Below, piece by piece: positions 1 through 12,329 of a stretch of 64,000 nucleotides of DNA; within the stretch, counting starts at the first letter, position 1, and the number at the start of each line of letters is the position of its first letter. This stretch comes from Forficula auricularia. Its lineage: Eukaryota; Arthropoda; Insecta; Dermaptera; Forficulidae. The translations under genes and the position numbers were made by a program. The stretch lies in the NCBI GenBank assembly GCA_024734495.1, contig JALMQS010000225.1:11561573-11625572 (forward strand), in the 5' to 3' direction. The notes beneath the pieces are model-generated. The model was given only the letters and a program-made list of their open reading frames with translations, searched no databases and was not told the DNA's origin.

Positions 1-639
1 ATTAATTTTTTTGCTTACAATAATTGTGTACAAAATGAGTGAAAATGATTAGTTCAGATCTATTCGCTTAAAAGAAGAGAGATAATTTTTCTCTTGAAAA
101 CGTTTTAATTCCCTTTTGTCTCTTTAGTTTGAAATTGCATTCCCTTTGCATGTTTGTATTTGAGTATGTGTGTGTGTATTTATATATACCTTGTGTGATT
201 TATTACTTCAAGAGAATTGTTCAAAGACACTCAACTCTATTAGCTGTATCTCCAGGAAGCCATTTACATAGAGAATTTGCTTTTCAATGAACGAAATGGT
301 ATTCATAATGAACTCATTTCCACTTCAACGAATAGGATTAGAATATGATTACCACTGAGATTAATGAGAAAAAAATAAAAGATAGTAATTTAGAACAAAG
401 TAATTATTATTAGTGAAAATAATGATGATTTGATGATGATTGTTAGGTGATTCATGTTGGATAACCTCTCGCACATTATTTTAACTTTTTTTTATCATTT
501 TTTTCTTGCAATAATATTGGTTCTTCTTGTTTTTCTTCTACAGCAATACCTTTATTTTTACTTTAGTACATGCAGAAGGGTGAAATATTGTATTGGTTCA
601 GTGAAAATAATTTTATTTGCTTCATTTTTTCAGAATATT
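1..639. other. AT-rich unique sequence, no gene seen
   Basis: Very AT-rich, with a short TGTGTG run near 165-178 and an ATGATG-type run near 420-445. The open frame at 454-753 is hydrophobic, low-complexity translation running into the repeat arm at 640 and resembles no protein I know. Confidence 0.5.
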
Positions 640-915
640 TTAAAAATTTTAAAGAGAGAGAATTTCATCTTTAGGACAAATTCTAAGATTTTAGAAGAAA
701 TATTATTAAATTGCGATATCAGAGGGGATTCATCCCCCAGGAGTCGAACCTGAGAACCAACATTCTTTCCGGGCGGTCAGCTCAAAGGAAAACATGTTAG
801 TTCTTAGATTCGACTCCTGAGGGGATGAATCCCCTCTGATATCGAAATTTAATAATATTTTTACTAAAATCTTAGAATTTGTCCTAAAGATTAAATTCTT
901 TCTCTTTTTAAAATA
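640..915. repeat. Foldback pair of a short interspersed (SINE-like) family, copy 1
   Basis: Two inverted arms (640-759 and 798-915) around a 38-base spacer. Each arm runs from a tRNA B-box-like segment (GGTTCGACTCCTGAG-type, near 740-755 on the minus strand and 805-820 on the plus strand) through GGGGATGAATCCCCTCTGAT into an AT-rich body. The plus arm continues with weaker similarity to about 1015. The same body recurs at 59728-60930 and 61233-61450, so this is a dispersed family rather than a chance hairpin. The B-box suggests tRNA ancestry; no A-box is evident, so the head may be truncated. Confidence 0.7.
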
Positions 916-1015
916 CATCGGTTAATCTGAATCCGAGATGATTTTTTGAAAAACATTCCAACTATTTTCAAAAAAAGATGCTCAAATCTTTAGTTTTATA
1001 TTTAATAAATTGCTA

Positions 1016-1834
1016 AAATCATTTTCATAAGCCAATTAATCAAACAAATTCAAAAAGATTTTGAATAACGAACAGAAAAAAAATTATATGTAAATAAAAA
1101 AATAAAATATATTTTCCAATTTTATTCTAATTTTATTAATATATGTGTACATCTACTTACTATTATTTTAAATAAAATTTCTGTTTTTTTCAATCGGAAA
1201 AATATTTCTCTTGTACCTGCCTTTTAAGTATATTTATTATAGTAATCACAATTCCAAAAATATTATTTACTTTGACTATTTTTTAAGTATTATTTCGACT
1301 TAGGTATCCAATGAATTTCTTTTTAAAACAAAACCAACTTTTCGGTCTACATTTTTTGACATCTCTACATTAACAATTAACTTTTGAAAACGTTTCCAGA
1401 ACCTGGAACATCATGTTATTATTATATCACAAAATATTCATCTTCGAGAACAAAGGCCTTTGCAGACAAAAGTAATCAGTCCAACCACCCACAGCTCTTT
1501 TAAAAGCAAAAATTTCATTCATTCAATAAAACCAACCAGGCATGGAAAATCCCATGTCATAACATTTCAACGATTTGTCTTGAACTAATTGACTTCAATT
1601 ATTAAATTCTTTCTTGTCACCTGAATGACCAATTGACTCGAATTTAACTAAGACAATAATAAAATGATACTGGAAATAGCAACATTAATGTAAGAGATCG
1701 ATGATTTCAGTTGACTTTAAATATATTTATGATCATTTCAAGAAGGGTTCAGAATTAAAATAAGGAAACAACCTGGAAATTTTTTATATATTTCAGGAAT
1801 TTTTTATAGCTGTGATTTTTTATATCGAACAACT
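1016..1834. other. AT-rich intronic/upstream sequence, nothing recognised
   Basis: No splice-bounded coding segment, RNA gene or repeated element was recognised in this stretch. Confidence 0.5.
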
Positions 1835-2039
1835 GTTCAATAAAGAGTCAAGTAAATTTTGGTATTTCTTTTATTTAAAAATTCCCTCTGACCTTTCGGC
1901 TATTGGCTATATCCATATTCAGAGCGGAAATTTGTCTATATTGACACTCCGAAGATGGCTGCTATAACTAATAACCGAAAAGTCAGAGAGAATTTTTGAA
2001 TAAAAGAAATACCAAAAGCTGCATGACTCTTTATTGAAC
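1835..2039. repeat. Small foldback with CCGAAA/TCAGAG hairpin
   Basis: Inverted repeat with outer arms gttcaataaagagtca (1835-1850) and its complement at 2024-2039, and long matching inner arms around ctctgacctttcgg and ccgaaaagtcagag. Its inner part resembles a worn version of the CTGANGA-stem-GAAA tail motif found elsewhere in the window, so it may be a degenerate Penelope-type tail pair; that link is inference. Confidence 0.6.
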
Positions 2040-2059
2040 CCTTGTTATTAGACCGAGAG

Positions 2060-2325
2060 CTAGTGAACATTTTGGACAATTATTTCAGAATGCAAATAAC
2101 ATATCCCATACTGTAGTGTGATCAGCACACATCCCGAAAGTGAAATTCCGTCGAATCCAGTCGTTTTTAGGGGTAAATGACCACTGCAGATGTCAAAAAT
2201 ATTATAAAATCAAGTGTCGACTGGATTCGGCGAATAAGAATTTCACTTTCGGGGTGTGTGCTGACCCACTACAGTATGGGCTATGTTATTTGTATTCTGA
2301 AATAATCTTACAAAATGTTCACTAG
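2060..2325. mobile_element. Foldback MITE, about 266 bp
   Basis: Near-perfect inverted repeat beginning CTAGTGAACATTTTG and ending in its complement. The arms extend over about 100 bp each and include gaaattccgtcgaatccagtc against gactggattcggcgaat. CTAG occurs at both ends and may be a 4-bp target duplication, but it is palindromic and so ambiguous. Noncoding; the 61-codon open frame inside is an artefact of the repeat. Confidence 0.75.
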
Positions 2326-2331
2326 TTTTTA

Positions 2332-2823
2332 GAGCCCGTCCATAAATACGTCAAACATTAAGGGGGAGGGGACATCTCAGATTTCTGACAAAATCTGACA
2401 GGGGGACGATCTTAAAAATTGTGATGTCACAATAAGACAAATTAAAATTTTTTAAAAATTTTCAAATATATTTTTTGGATTTCAGGTTATTAATTATTAT
2501 TCCAGCCTAAAAATGTTGGTAAAATAAATCTAGTAAAAAAATTGTAAGCAAGCAATTTTTAGCAAAAACACTTAAATTTTTTTTTTCTTCAAATAATTAA
2601 ACTCTTTTTCTTATAATTAAGGATTCATTCCCTGAAGATATCTGTTTCCTTAAAAAATGTTTAATTTATAAAAAAAATATCTCAAATTATTAAATTTTAG
2701 GGTATAAGAGATAGTGTGATGTCACAATACAGGGGGCTCAATGAAAATGTGACAGAATGTGAACGGGGAGAGGCGGGGGTTAAAAATCCTTAAATTCATG
2801 TGACGTAATTTATGGACGGCCCC
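2332..2823. mobile_element. MITE with GACGGCCCC-type ends and TTA target duplication
   Basis: The ends read GAGCCCGTCCATAAAT on the left and, as complement, GGGGCCGTCCATAAAT on the right. TTA flanks both sides (2329-2331 and 2824-2826). Subterminal repeats gtgatgtcacaata occur near both ends. A 3-bp TWA target duplication is typical of PIF/Harbinger elements. No transposase remnant; about 492 bp. Confidence 0.8.
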
Positions 2824-2977
2824 TTAGACTATAAATTTAAATTTCATCCCATCTCTTACGAATATTTTACTAAATTAAAAGTAATAGTGTTTAAATTTTA
2901 ATAATATTTTCTATTATAACTCTTTCCTAATCAGTTGTCAGTTGTTTTATTTTGTCACACTATATTAAGACTAAGGG

Positions 2978-3290
2978 CAAGGGCGGATCCAGGGGGGGGG
3001 GCGGAGGGGCCCCCCCTATGAGAAGCCCGTGCCTGGCAAAAAAAAATTTGTAAAAAAAACAAAAAACATTTATTTTTTAAAAAAAATTTTAAAATTGAAA
3101 ATAAAAATAAAGTTCTATGTGTGTGTGTGTGTGTGGGGGGGGGGGGGGCGACGACTCTGACCCCCCCCCCCCCACCCCGCTTGGACAATTCGATCGCGAT
3201 ACACTTTCGAGATAAGTAGATCTTATATACATCGGGCACCTTGTATACATTCGCCCCCCCCCCCATAAAAAATTCCTGGATCCGCCCATG
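2978..3290. mobile_element. hAT-type MITE (GGGCGGATCCAGG ends), copy 1
   Basis: Terminal inverted repeat CAAGGGCGGATCCAGG on the left and its near complement (ending CATG) on the right. A perfect 8-bp target duplication ACTAAGGG lies at 2970-2977 and 3291-3298, which is diagnostic of hAT elements. The interior has long G and C homopolymer runs and a GT microsatellite. Open frames across it (on the minus strand) are low-complexity Pro/Gly/His artefacts. A second copy lies at 50455-50681. Confidence 0.9.
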
Positions 3291-3298
3291 ACTAAGGG

Positions 3299-4035
3299 CC
3301 AGTTTGTTCACCTCTGATTAAATAAACATGGCAACTTATAGTTTAGAGTCAAAATTCTACTGAGTTTGAGACAATTTTCGGTTCTAAAGAGTGAAGGTTT
3401 GTTAATTAAGCTGGTAGTCCCAGTTTGGCCATAAGTGGATGAACCAGCCCTAAATCTCATATTTAATATTAATAGCTAAAAAACATTTATTTTTCTCCTC
3501 TCATTCTAAGAGAAGGAATGAATCCATGAATATAATTTTTTGCCTTGATGATGATCTCATAATGTGTTTGATGCTTCTTCTCACGGTTTTTTCCGGCTTC
3601 TGACTTGACTGCAATGTGTCCGTTACTTTTCGAGTTTCCCATTCTGATAAATTTCCAATTCCATTCACGACATAAACAAAACGCAAAGCCGTCTGTTCAC
3701 AGGCAGATTTTGTAAACAATTAGCATCTCATAAGCCAGTTGAAATGAATCTGTCAATTTTAATGACTCTTTCGAACGTCAATTATTCTATCATTCTCTCT
3801 CACTCTTTTCAAAAGACAAATAAACACTTTTCTTTCTTCTTCAACCCCGAACCCTATAATCTAAACCAGATTTTATTTTATTTTTTCAAATTGTTCTATA
3901 TTAAGGTATTACTTAAGACAATTAATTACAAGTTTATAAAATTTACTAAACAAATTACCAATCTTGTTTATATATTAGATTTTATACATTTTAGAAAAAA
4001 TTACTAATTTTGACATTTGGGTTTTATACCCTAAG
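3299..4035. other. Sequence without recognised feature
   Basis: Moderately AT-rich. Short open frames on both strands (3501-3719 minus, 3744-4007 plus) show no recognisable domain, splice context or repeat match. Confidence 0.45.
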
Positions 4036-4095
4036 CAGTGCCGGCTTAACCGGGGTCTCTACCCCCGGCGGCAAATACGTAAAGGGCGCAAAGTC
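4036..4095. mobile_element. hAT-like terminus fragment (CAGTGCCGGCTTAA)
   Basis: Short GC-rich island starting CAGTGCCGGCTTAACC, which looks like a hAT terminal inverted repeat. No opposite end or target duplication was found, so it is a fragment or a coincidence. Confidence 0.4.
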
Positions 4096-4181
4096 GGTAA
4101 ACATTCTTATTTTTTTATTTTTTAAATAAAAATTTTATATGAAGAATGAAGTATATGGATTTTCTATACTATTGAATTTTC

Positions 4182-4900
4182 TTTTTAACCGACTTCAAAA
4201 AAAGGAGGAGGTTCTCTATTCGACTGATTTTTTTTTTTTTTTTGTGCCTATGTTACCTCATATCTCCGCCAATTGTGAACCGATTTTGAAAAAAAAATTT
4301 GCATTGGGTCCAGTCTACGTTCCGATTGGTCCCATTTTTTTCGTAGGTATTAGACCTTTTTGGTTAGGTTTGTTCAGGACTAACTTCTTTGTTTATGAAC
4401 CGATTTCGATGATTCTTTTTTTATTGGAAAGGGGTATCTTAGGGATGGTGCATATTAATTTGGTCAAGTTCTGATTATAGGATCACTATGAATAACATCA
4501 CTAAAAGAGAAAAATAAAAATTTTTAAGAAAAAATAAAACCGACTTCAAAAAATTAAATGCAACAAATAAAATACACTAAAAGGTATAAAATAATTATTA
4601 TCTTATTTAGTTACAACTAAACGACGAAATATTAACATGAAATTACTTTTTAAGTCGGTGCCAAACATATACCTTTTATGAATCGCACTCGACAGATCTT
4701 ACTTAGTACGTTTGGTGGGTACGCTCGCTTATAGGTATAGTTTGGCACCGACTTAAAAAAGTAATTTCATGTTAATATTTCGTCGTTTAGTTGTAGATAA
4801 ATAAGATAATAATTATTTTATACCTTTTAGTGTATTTTATTTGTTGCATTTAATTTTTTTGAAGTCCGTTTTATTTTTTTCTTAAAAATTTTTCTCTTGA
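4182..4900 (+). mobile_element. Element P, copy 1 (ACCGACTTCAAAAA family with terminal palindrome)
   Basis: Starts TTTTTAACCGACTTCAAAAA followed by GGAGGAGGTTCTC, and ends in a roughly 390-bp palindrome (4505-4897). The palindrome arms repeat ACCGACTTC internally and close on a 73-base loop (4667-4739) flanked by GGTGCCAAAC and GTTTGGCACC. The single-stranded form would be an exceptionally strong hairpin. No protein is recognised; the open frame at 4139-4474 follows the T-rich body and is broken in the other copies. Copies at 23512-24233, 43628-44648 and 53815-54242 define the family. The class is not certain to me. Confidence 0.8.
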
Positions 4901-6295
4901 ATAGATTTATCAACTTTTTGTCAAATAATGTTTTTGATTTGATAATATTTTTGAAATAAATACTTTCCTTATTGTAGGTAGAATATCATGGACTTATAGA
5001 GCATCGACCCATAGACAATGGAGTTTCAAAGCTTTTCTCAAAGGATAAAATTCTTGTATAAACTGGCCAAAAGATATTTACCCTTCATTACTAATTAAAC
5101 CTTTTCAAATTCAAAGGCCTTTTTAATCCAATACAATTTCCAAAAACTATTTAGACCTTTCTTAACAATATAATAAAATTTCTCAACCTAGAGATTAAAA
5201 ACCCCAAAACCCTTTTTTAATTATCTAGGGCTTAAAGGATATTCACCCCATCCTAAGAAAGCTATTTAGACCTTAAATTTTCAAAAGCCTTTCTTTACAA
5301 AGGGTTGAAGTTTCTTCACCATCTTAAATTAAAATTCAAGGAAAATAAATATTTATAATATATAATTTATTATATAATATTTATAAGTTTTAATTGCCTC
5401 ATTTGAAATAAAATAAATAAAATAAACATCATAGTACCGTTTCTGAAAATAAATAAGTTTAATTCTCAAAATATATATCACACCAAATTAGGGGTGTAGT
5501 CAAAAATTTAGGACACTCCTCACAATTATAAAATAACTAATAATATCATTTAGAATCCCACTAGTTGGATATGCCAAAAAACTATTAGAAATACAAATTA
5601 AAAAATAGTGTTTGTAGAAATAATAGTGTACCATATACGTGTTAAAAGTGATTTTATTTTGTTCGAAGTTTTGGAGTACTCCGCTTTGTGTCGTGTTCAA
5701 AACTTCTTTCTCACAAAATAAAATATTACTTTTAACACATATCATAAATAACTATTAGGTTGGAAAAAATGATTTTTTCTTTGTCAAGAATGGCGGTTTT
5801 AAAATGTCATAAGGCTGCACTGACTCTAAGGGATGAACACAACCCTTCTGACATACAATTATATAAATTATTCATTCCATCTCGAATCTAATAAATGACA
5901 ACCTCTTCTGATTTCTTAGAGAAAAATACATTATTTTTATTATATTTTATTGAGGCTCTGGCCAGCCTGATAGCCTGGGAAGTTCTTTTAGATTGGTAGA
6001 GTATACACGTGGTCGTGTTTTTGTTGACGTTTTGGCATCTAATTCAAAAACTTTATATGATTATAGATTCAGCTAGAATTAACACTTTTTTAATCTAGAA
6101 ATAATAGGTTAATCTTTAACAAATCGATGATTTGAATTTATTCTAGGTATAACCATCATTATTTTAAAAAAGCTTATTTAGATCTAGAAATGCAAGTCTC
6201 TACCACCAAGACTACACCACCCAGACTACAGAGGTTGTACCTTCTTGGTGCAACTTCTTCTTGTATCAGTATCATTATAAAAAAAAAGACGAAAT
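4901..6295. other. AT-rich stretch with one small foldback (5632-5742)
   Basis: Mostly unrecognised. Bases 5632-5742 form an inverted repeat (atatacgtgttaaaagtg against tacttttaacacatat, and cgaagttttgga against ttcaaaacttc) of about 45-bp arms, probably a worn foldback element. No gene recognised. Confidence 0.5.
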
Positions 6296-6900
6296 GCATG
6301 GGGATTGCCAAAGCTTCCCTTAGGTGTAATTTAGTCATCAACAACAGTCCAATAGAACTATCTGGGAGTTCAGATTTCTAGCGGGTGAAACCTTAAGGAA
6401 GAAGTACTAGTAAAATCGCAAGTCATCAAAGGAGCAAAAATTTCAGGCTGTCTATCCAATCTAGTTTGGAAAAATAAGTTTATGTCTGCCGAAAGTAAAA
6501 TTAGGATATATAAGACCTGTGTGCGCCCGATAATAACATATGGGGCTGAGTCCAGAGCAGACACAACCGTTACAAAACAGCTTCTCCGGATAACTGAGAA
6601 GAGTTGTAAGAGCCATCCATTCGAAGACCCTGCATGATAAAATCCTCAGCGAACACCTTAGGCAAATAAGCGGTCTTTAGGACATATCGATTGGGTTAAT
6701 GTAAGAAGAAGATGCTGGGTTGCCCATGTAGACAGAATGCAAGACAGCATTCTCCCGAAAATATTGGCAAAAAACCGCCCCGAGGGGGTCAGAAGCCGTG
6801 GAAGACCGGAAAAAAGATGGAAACAGAGTTATGACCCTGATGACTGAATATACATATGTTGGAGAAACAGGTGTTCGCACCTATATGAAAGGATAAGAAG
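6296..6900 (+). pseudogene. LINE 3' fragment (endonuclease/reverse-transcriptase C-terminus), broken
   Basis: Plus-strand translation gives LVWKNKFMSAESKIRIYKTC, then VRPIITYGAESRADTT and KQLLRITEK. After frameshifts and a stop it gives WVAHVDRMQDSILPK and NRPEGVRSRGRPEKRW. The series KIRIYKTCVRPIITYGAE, then W..H..RM, then RGRP..RW is the conserved C-terminal tail of the common animal non-LTR 'endonuclease-reverse transcriptase' proteins. At least two frame changes separate these blocks. The copy ends in a gaagaagaag-type microsatellite tail (6893-6912), as such elements often do. 5' truncated and dead. Confidence 0.85.
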
Positions 6901-7772
6901 AAGAAGATCTAGAAGTAGAAACGTCTTGGAATAAGTTAGAAAATTTTAATTATTGTTCTAATTTCAACTTGGGAACAAAACCAAAAAAATTATTACTTTT
7001 TCTTACTAACTTTATTTAATCTTAGAAATTTTCTGAAGAATAACTTTGAATTAGGTATATTAATGCGAAATAAATATTTTGTTTCAATAAGAGTAATGGT
7101 GGAAAGCAATAAACAGGTGGTTTACTAAAGTTTACTGGTAGATATAACTTTAAGTTGAGTGCACATTATATTTTTTAGAAGGTATTTTAATTTAACGATT
7201 AGAGCTCATAAAAGAGAAAGAATGTTGAAAATGTATGGCATAGCGCCCCTTTAAGATGACATCCCGTAAGACCGCTGCTGGCTTGTTCAGCACTTCCGCC
7301 ATCCATACACATTAATACCTAAATGCATTGTGAAGAAAAAGAAAAATTTGCAGTTATCGGAAAATTTCATTTAACCCGTGATGATTTTTGCATGATATTT
7401 AATTTGTATTTTGATATGCCTAGCATATATATATATACCTAAACCTATACAGTATAGATATATTTTTTATTTATATTTTCTTTAAAATTAGCAAATTTAC
7501 AGATGACCCAGGGCGAAACATCTCCAACTTATTCTCGTAAGTAAGTCCTGTTTAGTTGCGTCAGATATATGAAATTATAATTAAAAACAAGAAGAATTTG
7601 TCAGGACACCTTTCACCTTTCAAACGAACATACTTAATTTATCAAACAAATGACATTCATTAGCTCATCTATATACATAATATCATAATAACATCATCAT
7701 GATTCACCTCACAGATTAGATACATACTTAACATATTTTATGTCTTAAAAAACAAGTAACCCTCAAACCATG
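6901..7772. other. AT-rich sequence, nothing recognised
   Basis: No coding or repeated element recognised beyond the LINE tail at the left edge. Confidence 0.45.
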
Positions 7773-8034
7773 AAGAGAAACAAAGAGGTTTGTCCTCTGC
7801 TTGATGCAAATAAATATACACACATATCTATATTAAGTACCTGGCCACCGAGCGATGTTAGGTAACTTTTTGGTTCAGTTAAAAGCTATATATTAATATT
7901 ATTTTTAATTCCTAACTCGCACCCCCACCCCCACCCCGAAACCCCCGACCTCAAGCAGAGGACAACCTCTTTGTTTCTCTTTATGATACAACTCTGCTAT
8001 TCTCGACAAAATAAAAACTTTTCAATTAACCCTC
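7773..8034. repeat. Inverted tail repeat (AAAGAGGTTGTCCTCTGC family), copy 1
   Basis: Arms gaagagaaacaaagaggt and tgtcctctgcttga on the left face the complementary tcaagcagaggacaacctc and tttgtttctc on the right. The right arm is followed by tctgctattctcgacaaa and aaacttttcaatta. The same tail occurs at 41219-41424 and 48336-48872, where it lies just downstream of a hammerhead-like motif, and a related tail ends the Penelope-like fragment at 51560. It is interpreted as inverted 3' tails of a Penelope-like element. Confidence 0.6.
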
Positions 8035-10169
8035 ATATGATTTTACTTGTTCAAATGGTTGGTTTTGCTACTTATGAACTAGTAGCAAATTTATCATAAC
8101 TATGAAATTTTTATATTTGAGGTAGACAATATTTTTTAATGTTTTCATCAGAAAATCATGAAAAGAAAGGTACAATTGTGATAAAACTCAATTTTAAACT
8201 CAAAAATAGATCACAAAAAATCTTAACTTCGGGTCCTGCTTTGACATTCATATATATAATTAATAAAGAAAGAGGATATTAATATAATAACATATTCTTG
8301 TAAGTTATATAAATTTTAATTGATACGTCTGAACATTTCATATGTCTTAAAAAACAACTAACACTCATATATGATTATACATCGTACAAATGGTTGGTTT
8401 AACTTAAAACCAAGTCGAAATATTCAAAAATGTTGAAAATTCTTTTAAGGGATTCACATATAATGAATTTAAAATTTGTTTTTCGATAAAAATTAAATAA
8501 AAACCATGTAATACTACTATTTTAGATATTCTATAATATGTCTCTCTCTAGTTAGTTATATGCGGCGCTTAAAATGATTGAGGTGTTTACCATATTCTTT
8601 TATCTATATGGTCTTTGCATTCCAGCTTAATGGGTTCATGGTCATAATATTGTCTTATTCTAAAGTTTTATTTTCTACTCTCTAGTTCAGGCCTGACCAG
8701 TCCAAATCAATCCCTGGGCCGCATTGAAGCCTAAAAGTTTTCATGGACCGCACTTGAATAATAATAAATAAAAATAATTTTATTAATCAAAAATATTATC
8801 TATATATGTGTCAGAAATTATTATAAATTTTACTTAAATAACAAATAAATATATATGCCTACTTCTTTAAGTGTGATATTTGCGTTTCTTTTCGCTTACT
8901 TAATTTTTCTAAATCTATTTCGATATTTGAAGTTGCACATCTTAACTGGTTTTCCAGATTTACGTCGGTTATTGACACTGTGTTTTTGTTATATTTCATT
9001 TTAGAAAAAAAAGCTTCACAAATCTATGTAGATCCAAAGTAATAACTTTTTGAGCAAAAATTGGGAAATTTTTCTACTGTTATGTACTTACATTATAATA
9101 CTCTATTTTTGGAATCGCTGGGTATATATTTTACAAGCTTTTATTTAACTTCAATTGTTAGGTACGTGAGCGTGTTTTTTTTTAAATTTAGATATACTTT
9201 TTTAATCATCTTACATTTTGCGCCTAGTACTTAGACAACATAATGTATTCTGAAGCACAGAAGAGGAATATCGTACAGGCGGAACCCATCTATTATCGAA
9301 TTGTACATTATTATTAATAAAGTGATAAGTGTAGGCACATACATGAAGAGTTGAAAAATTTTATATTATATCAAATCAAGGGGTTTATCTCATTTTCATT
9401 ACTGATTATTTTTTCTCACAGAATCATATTATAATATTTATTAAAAAATATAATTTTAAACTGCTAATTTAAATTTTAAATTTTCAATATTCTTTATTAA
9501 AAAAATTCAAATAGGGTTACTTATATTTTACATTCGTCATAATGGAAATCTTTTATACTAATGAAATACTTTTATTGTCTACTGTAAAAAAATATTAGAG
9601 AATATAAATGCGTAGTAATATAATGTAAATATATTTTATAAGAGAGAAAAACAATTTCGCATTGTTCTTTTTCAAATAATGCATATAATTGCTATAATTA
9701 TAGGAACAATACTAATTACAAAACAGATGAAAAATGAACTTCCTTTTCTTTCTTCTTTTTAAGATCAGCAGGTTTTGATCTTTTCAAAGGTTAAATATTA
9801 ATTCTCAGATATTATATTGGTCCGAAACTTTAGATGTCTTTTTATATCTTAAAGAGAGTATCATAGTACTAGAGTAAGTCTATATATGGTTCCTAGGCAC
9901 AAGAAATAGAACTTGAGGAGATCACTAGTATTTATTACATTTAATATATTATTTGAATGGGTACTGAGGACAGTTGTGTAATTTAGGGGGGGGGGGATAA
10001 AGATCTAAAAGGTTTAAATAATGTGAAACCATAATAATGTTATGTACATTTGTAATTAAATAATTCTTAAAAATATATAGGGGATTCCGCAAGGATTCAT
10101 GGGAGGAAAAACTGTTACGCCTCTGGTTATTCCTATCTACTGTATCTGTAATGAAAGTATTCCTTAGAC
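8035..10169. other. AT-rich stretch with a hAT end fragment near 8690-8760
   Basis: Around 8690-8760 the sequence gaccagtccaaatcaatc and ctgggccgcattgaagcc resembles the end of the 'GGGCCGCATGTGGCC' hAT group represented at 10170. A G-run lies near 9987-9996. Otherwise nothing recognised. Confidence 0.4.
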
Positions 10170-11308
10170 CAGAGCTGTCCAACTCGCGGGCCGCATGTGG
10201 GCCACCACTACAATGAATGCGGCCCGACATAAAATCATAAACTTTAAAACATTATATCTACTTACTAGAAATTGTATCTGAAAAAATTTACCCTGATGAT
10301 TTTTTTCTCTAAAATAAGAAATCTGAAAATCAACTGAAAAGTTCTCGAAAAATAAAAGTGATCATTTTAAATTTTGAATCTGGAACTATATTTCAAGATT
10401 TTCGGAAAAATTATCACCATTTTGGTCTATTTTCGACTCGATTTTCATTAGATATATACATTTTTTTACCTACAAACTTTCTGATATAATGTGTAGAAAT
10501 ACTACAATTTAGATGCCGTATATTGAAGATTTATATTTTTAAAGATTTTAATTATTTAGTCATAATGTCTATTAGTGATTGTGTGGTTGGGTAGTGTATA
10601 TTTTTAACCAATACTAATAGATTGTCATAACACCTGTAAAACTGTATTTGATTTTGTAAATTTGTGATGGAATTGATTACAATTAGATGATTATTTGTTA
10701 TTTTATTCATTAAATGTTTATTTAAAAGTTTATTCCTGTAAAATGTTGATTTTTAATTAATTAGGAAAAGTTAAGTGAAAATCACTTGACGCACACGCTA
10801 GTTCTTTAAAAACAATCTCAAATCAATTGGGCATGTCTTGCATACGTTTTTATTTTATCTGGAATTATTTTCCTTCCTGATATCTAATCAAATAAAACGG
10901 GATTCTTTTCCCTTTGCTCTTTCTTTTGCATTGAAATGCATTTATTTCATTTCGAGTCGACCACCAAGCGGGACAAGTGCTTAATATTTGTGTTTTATGG
11001 GTGTCGCGTTTTGTGTATTTCTGTTGACAACTGCTTTTTGAGAATTGTTCAAACCTTCATGATAGACAAGGTAAACATTTAAATACAATTTTTAAAATCT
11101 TTTGGATAATTTAATGATTCTAAAAATAAAAAACACCTCATATCTACATAATATATTCTTTGTTATGTTGAATATCATTATTCTACAGTATTAACTATCA
11201 TTTTTGATTAAGAAATATTAATAGTATTAGTATATTTTTTCTGCGGCCCGAGAAAATTTTTTCCTTCAAATGTGGCCCGAGTAAGCTAAAAGGTTGGACA
11301 CCCATCTG
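10170..11308. mobile_element. hAT-like nonautonomous element, about 1.1 kb
   Basis: Left end CAGAGCTGTCCAACTCGCGG followed by GCCGCATGTGGGCC. Right end AATGTGGCCCGAG then GGTTGGACACCCATCTG, roughly complementary to the left, with tgcggcccga repeats just inside both ends (10218 and 11243). This GTCCAAC/GCGGCCC arrangement is a widespread hAT end type. No clear 8-bp target duplication was found, so either the flanks are worn or the limits are off. The interior is AT-rich with no transposase. Confidence 0.7.
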
Positions 11309-12329
11309 AACGCTCTAACAGAAACTTTATTTCTTGATTGTTTAATCTAAAAATTAATTGCGAAATTCGAATATCTATATTTACAAACCAAATTAATCTT
11401 TATAGGCGATATTTATCCCAGCTTTGTTTACTTCCATCATAGACACTTTTATCGTGGACATATTTTATTCTTGAGATAATTAAATTTGATGTCGACTAGT
11501 TGGGGCTAAATTGTCGATAAAGATATATAATTGTTTTCATTATAAGCCACAGTTAATTTGATTTCAAAAGGACAGTCATCCATCCTTTTAATTAACTTGT
11601 TCTTCAAAATTAGCTAGTATAATACCCGGATATGTTTACTGTTTTATTTATACGTTTTCGACACAACTTATACATTAGATTGATTCTAAAAAAATATAAT
11701 ATACCTATATACAATACACTTATTTAAATAAGGGTAATTGATATAATCATTGACTTACTATAATCCTGTTTTAATTTTTCCCTAGTACAATTTAAAAGCT
11801 GCCTTTTCCAGGTGATTTCAATTTATCAAACAAAAAGCGGCTTTTATAGTTATTTTACTCAAAATATTTAAAAAGTTTGATCTTGCTTCATTATAATAAG
11901 GGTGTTATGTATATAATTCTGTGAAAATACTATAACAAAGGGATGATCGAATTATCAATTTTTGAGCAGGTGAGTCGTTAGAGTGGATTTTAGAATTATG
12001 GTTTTCAAACATTACGTTTGGTCTGTGGAGCTAAATAATATCTATCTTTAATTAATGAGATCCAGTTATTTGAATTACATAAACCTTTTTATTTTGCAAA
12101 CTATTAATGTAACATGAATAAAAATAAAAATGTAGGAAAAAGTGAAAACTTTTTTAAAACTCGGCACGGTTTCGTAATAAAATATTCACAATTTATTTTT
12201 TGATTTAATTAACTAGATAATTAATTAAATTAAAAATTGATAAAAAGGTAGCTAAAGCGTCATTTTCATCCTCTTAAAAACCCAACGTTTCGAAGTGTTT
12301 TCTCTCCTTCTTTGAGGTTTAAAAGGATC
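11309..12329. other. AT-rich sequence, one worn tail hairpin near 12284-12330
   Basis: Nothing recognised except aacgtttcgaagtgt and ccttctttgag near the right edge. Read on the minus strand these resemble a degenerate CTNANGA-stem-CGAAACG tail motif. Confidence 0.4.

Noticed and set aside
2140..2325. 61-codon open frame
   Set aside because: Lies inside the arm and loop of a foldback element; no start context or homology.
2955..3311. Pro/Gly/His-rich open frames on the minus strand
   Set aside because: They are translations of G/C homopolymers and a GT microsatellite inside a hAT MITE.
4182..4900. Element P as a Helitron
   Set aside because: It has a strong terminal palindrome, but no TC start, CTRR end or A|T insertion is visible; the class is left open.
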